DNA from: Platycnemis pennipes
Lineage: Eukaryota > Arthropoda > Insecta > Odonata > Platycnemididae
Reading direction: 5' to 3'
DNA length: 64,000 nt
NCBI GenBank assembly: GCA_933228895.1
Contig: OW121846.1
Location: 108,827,054-108,891,053, forward strand
This document shows, in pieces, positions 16,201 to 28,200 of this stretch (the stretch's first letter is position 1; each line of letters begins with the position of its first letter). A program made the position numbers and the translations under genes. The notes under the pieces were generated by a model. That model had not been told where the DNA came from, did not search any database, and saw only the letters and a list, made by a program, of their open reading frames with translations.

Positions 16201-19200
16201 AACAGAGGATTTTTCAGGTATGCATTAAATTACTATTTAAAATTCATTTTATATCCCTTAGCACAAGGTTAGCACTACCATATGATACCAGGCAGCATTT
16301 CCACAATGGCTGATAGAAATGCTATAAAAATTTGCATTTGTATACAGGGAATAGATTGGAATTAGATATAAACATTTAAAAATTTCAAAAAGTTCTTTCA
16401 ACTATAACAGGTTAAAAATATGTACCATTCAGCCTACAGTTAACCTAGCAACAGATAGTTATTACATGAGAATAGAATATATGTAGTAAAACCTTGATTT
16501 TACATAACACTTAGGCACTTGAATTGTTAGTGTTTTGTAAGGTAGAGATAATGGCTATTTTTATACGTGTACTGAGGATTTGCAATTCACAGGAATACAA
16601 GGAATACAACTCCTGGCCATTATAACTATTTTTGCTACTAAGAGATCACTAAAGTTCCTGCCATTGCAAATTAACTTTTTTGGCTAAGATACAGATTGAT
16701 GTAGAAAATCATATCAATAGAAAAGTAGGTATTAATTAGTTCCAGAAGCGAAATTTGAAAATATGACAGACATAAATGTTAGAGTAGTTTGTTGCATCAC
16801 TTATGTAACATATTAAACAGACTGATTAAAATGAAAATAAACAAAAACTTCTCCGAAAATTACCCTTCATTAGAAAAATAATCTTTTCATTTTTTCTGCA
16901 TTCATAAAGGTTCCATTTTTCAGTTGATAATTTTTTCGAATTCCCTAAAAAATGGTCATCAACTTCATAAAATGAAGTGATATGATGCTAAGTATTTAAG
17001 ACAAGGAGGAGTTTCTTTTTTTTTTGGTTGAGGGACTTAAGTAAATTGAAAAATAATCGAAATGATTAAACCTGGCAGAATGAACTAGATCTAACAGAAT
17101 GAACTATGGTATCACTATGACAAGGTAAACATTTTGCTCATAATTGATGTACAATTCTGTAAGGATCTATTGTTAGAGCAATCATGTCAACACCCTTGTG
17201 TTTGAGAAGCTATCTCTTCCAAAGAGAAAACCAATTTTAATGCATTTAGGTTATATGGGTAATTATTATTTCTCTACTTCTCTTTACTCTTCATGCTGGC
17301 AATCTTTCAGCTGCAATGGTTCCACTCAAGTTTCAGTCACCACTGTCATAGTAGGGTTTTACAGATTTCAAAACTCTTGTAAATTTTAATATAATTAAAA
17401 CTTGTTTACTTCAAATTGTCAACCACATGATTGGCTTTCTTTTGGGTTGAAATTTCAATTTCATATAAAGACAGTAAAATAATAACAAGCACACAATGTG
17501 GGGTCTATGGAAAAAAACCCGAAAAACCTTTTTAAAAAACTGCTAAAAGTTTATCTGTGGTGATAAAAAAATTTTGATGCACATAAATGTAGAAATGAAC
17601 ATTGTATAAGATACATTTCACTGCATCAAAATTGGTTTCCTCTTTTGGAAGATATAGTTTATCAAATTTTAGGGTCTTGGCATATTCTTGAAAGAAAATA
17701 ACAACAAGAGCTCGTAGTGATAGTAGAGTAGAGGCACGAGTTCACAGTACACTATGTAAAATTCATTAGCTATTTGTGAAAGTATGATTTGAAAGATTGT
17801 GTGATCTCTTATAAATTAATCATGAATTAATATTGCTGTTGTTATTACAGTATATTTTACTACAGAGAATATTGCCATTATTATAATAGAGTAAAAACGA
17901 AGCTCGTATCAAGTGGCAACTATCCATGATGTTAACGAACTTTCTTTGATTTTGAATCGTGACTAGCAGTGATTAGTTTCGGCGTGTTATTTATACTGAA
18001 AAGATAACAGTTTCACTGGAATCCCATTCATTGAAACTGTTGTCTTCCTATATCACATATAAAGTATCTCCTCCGTCCTCAAGGGCATCCACGATATCTC
18101 ATGGCACACATGACGTAGTTCATCAACATGCCAAATATGCACAGCTATGTATGGGTGCCAAATGGCACCGAGGGCACTGAATATTCAAGGCATTCCAGCT
18201 TTATCTTTTAGTATAACTATTAGAGATCTAAAATATTGAACACTTATGAGTATTTGCAGGTGGTGTTCGCATATCTCTACTAGAGGCCCATGACTGAATA
18301 ACATACTAAGATAGAGGAGAATGTAATGATAATGATGGCATTAAGATGCCATACAGTAATTCGATAATTTTGAAGTGTGCAGTAGTATATGGAATTACCT
18401 TAAAGGAAATTTACATTAAATTCATTTATTTTCAAATAATAACTCCATTACAATACTTAAAGAATTGGCTGGGAAAATTTTATCATGTATGTAAAATCAA
18501 GATTCTACTGTAATCCTTTTCATAAAAAAGAGAGGGTATAAAAAAAATATATAAAACCAGTAACACAGTATTTAGATGCATCAAACACATGATTAATGAT
18601 TTTTAGCATACAGCCATGAATGCACATAGGAGATTGCTGACAATTGCCAGAGGAAAAACTTTTCCTGGACCAGGAATTGAACCAAGGACCTTTGGCTTCC
18701 TGGGCCAAGGCACAGACCATAATGACACCTAGTATTCCTGATCATCACCAAGGCAATTCCTAGGAAGACCTGCTAGATCTCATTTGCCATTGTGGTCCAT
18801 TAAGGATGGTACTACATAATCATGGATCTTGGATAGTGGCCTAGGGCTTCAAGGAAGTCCGAGTACAGAGGATACCTGAGGTACCCAAGAGGATACATCC
18901 TATAGATTATCATAAAGAAGCCACCAATGCAAGGTTCCATTCCAGATCCAGGAAACATTTTTCCTCTTGCAATTTTCAGCATGCTACATAGCTAAACCAC
19001 CGAGAAGGTTATTGATTAATGTGACCAAAGAAATAAAATGATCAGGTCTTTGAAATAAAATGATATTCTGCATCACCTGATCATGTGACTCAGAATATGC
19101 CACGGTCTTTTCCATCCACCTCCGGTTTGTCAGCGTGTGCACAATATTGCCCATATTCCATTCATCGTCCTTTACTTCCTTCAGAAGTTTTATCCATTTG

Positions 19201-22200
19201 TCAGGTATAGCCATTCCAAGTCTAAAATCGAAACCAACTCCACCTTCAGAAACTGGACAACACATCCCTGGCATGCCAGAAACATCCTTTAAAAAAGTCA
19301 TATCATTAACATTAAATACACAGTATTTAGATGCATCAAACACGTACCATTAAGTCACAAATGAAAAAAAAAACATTTCCACGGTTACTTTCTTTGAAAA
19401 TTGTCAGAAATTGAAAGGATAAATGTGAGATATGACAAATTAAGTGTAATAATTAGGGATGGTCGGATCGGATCTGTCAGATCCAAAGATCCGCGGATCT
19501 TTCATTTTACTCGGATTCGGATCCAAAGACACTGAATGAAATTGGATCCAGATCGTAGATTTTAAATTTTCGTGGGATAGCGATCAAAGCACCCCGTGAA
19601 TGGAATGTAGGTGCGGTAGATATTGACAAGAAGAAGATGTGTAACTCTGGTCACGAAATTAGATGAAAAATTTCCCTTGCAACAAGAAGCAAAATAAAGA
19701 AATAAGACTTTTTTCCCCGATACCCCGGTATCATGTGAAAAAATACAAGAATGCCATGCGGGTAGCCTACATTGGCCGGGATCAGGCTGACAACGATAGC
19801 TATTGTAATGCGCAAAGTTTGATCCCTATCATAGTTTAATTTTTTTCTTTAGGTCATTGCATTGAAAATTTTATCATCTTCAATTTCCAGCCCTAACATA
19901 TTCAATTTTTTATAATTTTATTTTTTAAATTAGATTTACGAATGTATCACTCAATTCAATCAATCAAAATACGGATGGTCGGGTCTGATCCAAAGTTCCA
20001 CGGATCTTTCATTTCATTCGCTACTGAAATGAGATCCAAAGCCAGTATTCAGAACCGGATCGGAGATTTTTAAATTTCGCTGCTTGGTGATCTATGCACC
20101 CCTCAAATGGAATGTAGGTATGGTAGATACTGACAAGGAGAGGATTTGTAACCCGGGTCACAAAATGAGATGAAATTGTTTTCCATGCCACTAGAACAAA
20201 ATAAAGAAATACATGTCTTGGCTTTTTTCTCCATAGGCCCAGATGCGTGAAAAAAAACTAAAGCAGGATGTCACGCGGGTCACCTACATTCACCAGACTC
20301 GCATGAACTGGTAAGAGTGGAGTTATTAAAAATGAGACCTGGTGTACTGCCGGTCGTGAGTTCGATCCTTAACACTGCCTAGGAGTACAGTCTATGCTGT
20401 ATTCCCTGGGTAATGCAAGCATGCAGTGAAAAAAGTAGATAATCAGAATTTTCATGCCAATTTATAAGTCAACAAATTAAACAAAAATAATAAAATTTGG
20501 CATTAGTGAAAGTGAATGGAAAAATATTTTATTACAGAATTAAAATCATGGAATTATTACGTTAGCTTTACAATGCATTTTTGACAGGGTTCATACCAAC
20601 TTTCCATTTTCAATTTCCCTGATTTCCAGTCCCAAATTTTGAAATTTCCCTGACTTTATATCGATGGCAAAACAGTCATACATAGGGATTTTATGGAAAA
20701 ATGCAGCAAGGTATATTGTGAAATAAAATTAATTTATTCCAGGAAAGTAACATATTCCAGTCAAAATTCAAAAACAGAACAATGGACGAGCAGACCAAGC
20801 AGCCAGATCCCGAGCCCAAGTGAGCCACCAAGCTGAAGGCAACAAAATGTGCACCTTGCCACTCGAGCGCAGCAACGCTCATTCAACCACGATTTTCATC
20901 TTTTTTCTGCACCTCTAGAGTTTTGCCCTGACCAGAATCTAATTTCCCGGACATTTCCATGACTTCCAGTCCCGATTTTTATTTCCCTGACATTTCCATG
21001 ACTTCTCTGACCGGTACGAACCCTTTTTGGGTGATTCATTTGTAAATCTAGTTTAAGCGAAAGAAGTACAAAAAAGTCAGTATCCACGTACAAAGGTTGG
21101 AAATTAAGGATGATAAAATTTTTGATTCAATGGCTGAAAGAAAAATTTTAAACTGCGATAAAAATCGAACTTCATTACCTGCAGTACACTACCCCACTCC
21201 GCTATTGTCAGGTTACCAGAGTTCGTACATTGCATTATACCAGAGTTCATACGAACTCTGGTACAATGCAATATGTCATTCTACTTTTTTTCTTGCAAAT
21301 CCAGGCCAATAGAGAAAGAAGCCAAGACACATATCTTTTTTTTTCTAGTGGCATGAAAAAAGGTTCATCTCATTTCAAGATCCGAGTTACAACCTCTCCT
21401 TATGAGCATAAAACTCAACAAATTTCATTTTTTTATTCATAAGACATTGCAAATTTACTAGTTTAGCAGCTTGAAATATTCTATAATAATTTTTTCCTCT
21501 TAAAAATCGAGTCCTCATATATCCCATAAATGGAATTTCCTGACTGCATTAAAATTTTTTTGTAAACAAAAAAAAATTGAAAGCATTCAAGGATTAGATT
21601 TACAACAGCAACCCAAGTTAATGTAAATCCATTGTGCACTGAATTAATTTTAGGCTTTAGATTTTGTTTATTATCTAATATTCTATATTATATCATTCTT
21701 GGTGTGTGATATGCTCAGAAGACTTTTTTCTTTAATTACATTTACACCTTTCTGGATAGGAGGTGATACAATATGGCATCACTAGGATCTTATATTTTGG
21801 AAAATAATTCAAAACAAATGAAAATGAACTTAAAATGTTTCTTTTAACTACACTCTAAAGAATAGTTGCACAGGTTTAAAAAAATGTATTGCTTGATGAG
21901 TATGTAATAAGGAAAGTGAACTTTATATTTGAAGTAATAAGATATAGTACAGTTGAGCATCTTTAATCCGGCACAGTCGGGACTGAAGTGATGCCGAATT
22001 AGGCATTTTGCCGGACTATGGTTCATTCATGGCAACTGATCTATTTCTGACGTCCGGGATGTTTTCATTGAAAGGAGTCAATTATTTATAACAAAATATA
22101 TTCATTTGCCATTTACTGAACATTATTTTTAAAAGAGTTACTGAGAATAATCAGAAAGAAATGTTTCTTAACACATTCAACGTGAATGCCTTGAATTCAA

Positions 22201-25200
22201 GGCATGCCTCGTTACCCTGGGAGGCGGATGCCTTGACGTCAAGGCATGGAGTCCTGTTATGTTCGTTGCTAAGTAAAAAATTATTATTATATTGCAAAAA
22301 TTTTATGTTTAAAGCATTTATAATAATGTATTTATTCATATAAAAGAAAAAAAAGTTTTCAACAAATAGGCCAGCATTGAGTGTGTTAATACACAAAGTT
22401 ATTATTTAAAATTATTGAAGTTCCGCAGTGAGTGAAAATAACGGAATCTAAGCATTGTGCATATTGCCACACATGTAAAAGTTTCATATTGTTATTGGAA
22501 TAGGGTATAAAATTTGATATTTCTTATGCTGTGCGTAACATAATTTCCTTCCGAGCTCGATTTGCTATCAGCTGATTCAGCACGATGTCAACACGTGGGT
22601 GTCGTGTGTACGGCCGTCCATCACTACGTCGCTGCGGGTGACCGGACTGGATTATTCTTTAAAGACCATCAGCAAGAGTAGTCTTCCTTCAACAATTTCA
22701 GGCTGATCATCTTCATCCCCACTCGGCTTTATTGCTATTAATTACCATTTCAATGATTTCATCATCTATGAAATGTTGTGTGGTGAGAATATCGTGGCTG
22801 CTAACTATCCTAGCGTCTAAATTTACCAATTCCATTTCCTTTAATTCAGGGTTATTGATGATGCTTGCAAACTCCATCATCATATTTTTATCCTCAGAAA
22901 CATGAAATTTTTTAAATCCCTACTTATTTCGTCTATATCAAACCTTAAAGCTGGCCACAATTTAAACCACGCGTGTTTTAGAACAGACAGTGAAATGCTA
23001 TTGCCTGCACGTGAAATTTCCCGAATCACGTCTTTTGGATTGATCACGTCTATTTCTGAAATAGTTTATCCTGCTCCATTAGCATTTGGCCAAAAATACT
23101 AACTAAGCCCTCCACTTCAACACAATCGAAACCAGGCTAAATCAGCACTTAAATCTTCTTTCATAGTTTTTCTCTCTGTTATCTACTTCTTCGTGTCACT
23201 CATTTTACAGTGAAATTTTGATGATTTTTCCTTTTCAGCTTCTTAATGTGTTATATTGTTGAAAATCCCACGTAGTATGTTTCAGTCAAACGCTTTACCG
23301 ATGCAACGGCGTCAAGCTTTTTCACAACTTGCACTTTTTCTGCGTTGGTTTATGTTTTGTGCTGTTGCCACAACTGTATGTATGAGACATGTTTTGGGTG
23401 AAACATAAGCAGATAACAAATAATTTTTATCAAATTACGTCTAGTGGTCAATCAAAAATGCACGTGCCATTGAAAGTGGCCGATCTGTAAATTAGTCGTA
23501 GTCCATCTCGGCGATGTCTTCAAATTTATATGTTTACTTCAAGTTCCAGAATAATTCCAGTGTACACGAAGTACCAGAAATTAATATGTTTAAATTATTC
23601 TGATTCTCGAAATGGGAAAATTAACATTAAGAATGGTATCTCGGTATTAATATAAGAATAATATCTCGGCAGGTTATGAAGCAATGTCCCGGTTAAAAAT
23701 GTTTTGGCATTTTCCACTAAGTACCAGGTTGGTCATGGCAAAATTGCCGGATTATGGGTGCTCCCGGATTAGGGGTTCCCAGATTAAGGGTGCTCAACTG
23801 TAGTTGCATTCATATATCTTGATTGAGGGAAATGTTATCCAGACAATGCTAGGAAGAGGCTAGGATTATCCACATAGATGATAAGAAGTTGATTTTTTCT
23901 ACAATAAATTTACTTGTTTTATGATGAGGATGATGTGTCACAACAACATGAAATTATTGCTGTGAGAGAAAGATAGTCAAAAACATTGAAATCTCACAAT
24001 TTAATAAGGCAATGAGTTTGAATTCCTCCTCATCACAAAGCAAGCCTATTTGAAATTATTCATTCTATTTGCAAATATTTCTTTCCAAGAAAGGTCAAAT
24101 CATCAAGTATAGAATCTTTGACTTCTGTTTCTAAGAAGCAACAGAAATTCAGCAAACAAATGCAATCATGAAGTCATTGTTTCAAAACTTCAAGCTTTAT
24201 GCTAACATATACGTATTTTGATTTCCAACAATTAACAGAATGGCACAAAAATAAAAACAATGATGAATAATGTTTTCTAAATTATAAGAATGAAGATCCA
24301 GGAACATCTCCTGGACACAAAAATAAGAATGAAGAACTACAATTAGGATTGAAATACAATAGAGGCTACGAGATTTCCTTTTTTTTCATCACAGTTAGTA
24401 AGAACACTGGTCAAGTCAAGCATGAGTGTAGATTTATATTTACCTCAGCAATTGTAACACATTCAGGATAAAGTTTATGAACCATATAGTTGGATAACAT
24501 CAAGTAAACCAAAGCTTCAGTATCAGTATTTAGTCCAAAGTATTCATCATAGTTTCCACTAAAACCTTGCCCAATGCCACGAGAATGGTAAAGCATAGAA
24601 GTAACACCATCAAACCTGAATAAGAAGAAACAACATGAAAGCAAGGTGCAAGTGCTTTCTCAAATTCTAAAAGTTACCACACAACGTCCATACTGAGAAA
24701 AGCATAAGGCACAATAAGTGTTAGTTTTGCTTCACAACCAAAAAGATTAGTAGCTGAAAAAAATCCTACAAAAATATCAGCAACACAAAGTACATGTCAA
24801 ACTTTAAGGACTATATCCTTTTCTGCTAGATAAAATTAACTTTCAGGTTAGCTCAGCAGTTTGTATGCTGTGTAATTCAATAAGAGAAATTTCTAGCAAA
24901 AAAGCATCAAAACCCTAAATTTACATAGCATAAAATAAAATATAACATCATCTTAAAATCACATGCATATTTCATCTTGTCACCAGAGTTTATAAGAATG
25001 TTACCTCGCCTCCTAATACCTCTACCAAGTTTTCAGAAGTGTCATGGAGGACGATTCCCTGAGGAAAAAGCTACAGCGAGAGGTGAAAACCCCGAAGTAG
25101 GACAAATTTTGCGCCTTAACCAGTGCAAACGCAACTGTGGATGTTGCTTTCTTTTTTCCGCTTAAACATGTCGATCTTCAAAAATTTTAGTGGACTCAGA

Positions 25201-28200
25201 TTTTGCCACTATTTGTGGATCCACTAAAATTTTAGTGGATGCTGAAATCGCCACTTATTGTGGATCCACTAATAGTGGATTTTTACCCATGGGTATCGTG
25301 AACTTTTCGATATAGTGTAATAAGAATAGTGTAATGACAGTCCCACCCATCAGCATAGTCTTTTACATGTAAAAAGTTCACTGTAGTGAAATAACTTTCT
25401 GGTCCCGAACTCCATATTGTATGCAATATAGTGAAATGTGAGGTTTGATTTTTCCCAGTTTTTCAAAAGGTAGATTTTATTTATTAATGAAATACCCACA
25501 CACATGAATAAAATAACTTTTTGATGCAGAAACCCCATATTTGTCATACAATATTTACCATGATTTGTTCATTAACGTCTGAGAGACAAGGAAGTAGTTC
25601 AAGTCTATAGCATTCAGTTATGGCTGAGCCAGCAATCAATAAAACAGAACGAAAGTCCTTAACAGTCAGTGAAAAGCTCTTAATCCTGACAGATGTAGAA
25701 GGAAGAAACATGGAATTGGTCCAGCAACAATTACGGAGATTGTAAGATATGGAGCGAAAATAAAACTCTGGAACTACATAGATCCACCAAATGGATGAAG
25801 TTACTATGTGCTTGGTTTGAAGACTTTGATGAACATCAGTTTGAAATTTCATGCGAATGTTGAGTTTGTCCAGCAAGCGAGTGATTGATTTAAGAAAAAG
25901 TGCCATAAAGATAATCACTGCTCAAATCCAAATACCTGTCTTTATAATATTCAAGTGGGTGGATGCCAAATTTTAAAAAGGATCATATTTCTTCACACAA
26001 AAATTGTGGCAAAGAGAAAGATTTGATGTAAGAGGCACAAAAATAAACTCTAATCTGAAATCTTAGACAACACTAGATAAACAATTTCACTGAATTTGGC
26101 TTCTTTTTTCGGCACCGCCAGACTTGGCCTAAAGGGAGAGAAATGTCACAAAGGGAAAAGAAGCAAAATAAGAATTACAGTGGGTTAGGGTGTGCACCAA
26201 GCAGGAACCGATAAGGTCAAACTCCTGATTGTCTGTAAGAATGGTATGCCTCCATGTTTTAAGAACCTTAATACACAAAACCTTCCAGTGTTTTCTGAAC
26301 ATAATAAGAAGGCCTGGGTTACATAAATGATATTCCAAAAGAGGATTTACAGTTGGATATAAGGTCACAAGGCCTGTCAAAATAGGAAAATATGACCGAT
26401 TTAAAGAAATGCACCAATCCATAAGTGAACAATGAGAAGATAAATAATGTTAAGTTGCTATTCTTGCACCAAATATCACGAGTAAGCGACAACCATGGAA
26501 CAGAAGCATTATTCACAATGTGAAACTACGATATCAATGGTTCATTTTACAAATGCCATAGTTCAGGTTCTACAGCAATTTTGTTAGCAATGATTTTTAT
26601 GCACAAATAAAGTTCTTCAAATAACCCTGTTTCTCTGTTCAACTTTGTACAGTCATTCCATTTGGTTTAATAAATTTACATACATGATACAATAAGATTT
26701 CAATTAGTATACTTTGTAGTAAAACTTGATGTAGTGTAATGGAAAAATGTTGAGTTCCATAAATGTCTGTATTATGATGAGAAATGGAAATTTTATGAAA
26801 AATAATACAAAGATTTAAAAAAATTTACTATGCAGGAAAGAGTTTTAAAAGTCAAAATGTAACCCAATGCATAAAAAAGAGAATGAATAATAAAAGACCA
26901 ACTACGCCATTATTAATAATATTAATAGCCATGGAAAAAGTCACTTCATATGATGAACTTTTGGGAAAATTGACTATTTTCGCAGTGGCACACATACACA
27001 AAGGGTTAAACAACACAACACTAGCACAGTAGAAGCTCTATATAATGAAAGCTTTCGGGAGCCCAAAAATCACTCACCATATCCGAACTCTCACTATTAC
27101 CGAAGATGTTTAAACAATCATTCTATAGCCAATTCCTACAACTTTGATGCTAGTTTAACCATTATTTGGTTTGAATGGCAAAAAGATTCCATTATATTTT
27201 AGCACACTTCATTGACCCATGTTTGTATTAACTGCCAATGACATTAAATGTTATGTTATATGTAAGTATTTGGAATATAAAACGTCACCTTTTGACACAT
27301 AGGGCACTGCACCTTATCATACTTTCTTCTGTTCCTTATGCATCACAGTGGCAAGTAACACAGCAATGCAACGGACTATTTTTGACAAACACTTTGAAAA
27401 CTAGAAAAATTTTCATACCTCTCACACTAATTCTCTAAAAGACGTAAAAATATTATAAATAAACCAGAGAAAGTTTTTATTGTTACAATTTGTAAGATTG
27501 CTGGGTAATGGCATACCCAAGATATACCCTACAGGATTTAGTTCCACACAAGGGTAACTTTCTCCAGGATTGAGTCAGAAATGAAGAAACCACAGTCAAT
27601 TGCTATAACTTTGCCTCAGAAGACAGCTAAATTTATGTTGTCGGAATCATGCTACAACTAGCAGTATACATGTAGTCGGAATCATAAGTGTCCAATATCA
27701 TCAGCATTCACAGGGCATATGCATAACAGTTGTCAATAGTCATTGACAAATTGGCAAAACAAAACAAACAAAAATTATACGTGGAATATTCTCTTGGTCA
27801 TTCGAAATCATAATTGTTTCAAGCAAGCCCAAACACAAACAGTTGTAAGTTCCAAATTGAATTTCATTGAGATCCATGTAATACCTTTTGCCGTAATGAC
27901 TTCTAGTGCCAGCTGCATGAGTTTTTTGATAATTCTACCTTCCTGTCCCACCAATTTTGTATTCATTAATTAAACAAAGTTTTGCTTTCAGATCTAATGA
28001 CTTACATTTCCTGGCTCTTGTATTAATAAGTGCCTATGAAAATCATCAAGCTTGGAAAGTCTCCTCTGTTAAACTCGGTATTAGTCATTTTATAGGCTCC
28101 TACGCTTCCTGCTCATGGAGTCCTCTGATACCACAAAGAATGACGTGAAATTGACACAACTATGGGTCAACTTCACACAATGCTTAGTGTGGATGGAGAA

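Larger units (their letters stand above)
18563..19343. repeat. 26-bp direct repeat bracketing a GBE1 exon
   Basis: The 26-mer acacagtattta...caaacac occurs identically at 18563-18588 and 19318-19343, on either side of the exon at 19077-19286 and of an inverted pair of SINE-like copies. Confidence 0.9.
21950..23800 (-). mobile_element. Tigger (pogo superfamily) element with TA target site
   Basis: The 12-bp left end CAGTTGAGCATC and right end (reverse complement CAGTTGAGCACC) are flanked by TA at 21948-21949 and 23801-23802. Sub-terminal sequence also matches (aatccggca / tgccggatta). It encodes a - strand transposase remnant and contains a nested TTAA-flanked MITE. Confidence 0.85.

Noticed and set aside
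25544..25918. 124-codon - strand ORF
   Set aside because: It is the antisense shadow of the Tigger N-terminal fragment on the + strand.
27950..28150. 63-76 codon ORFs at 27743-28148
   Set aside because: Explained in part by a diverged fragment of the 837-bp TIR element family.
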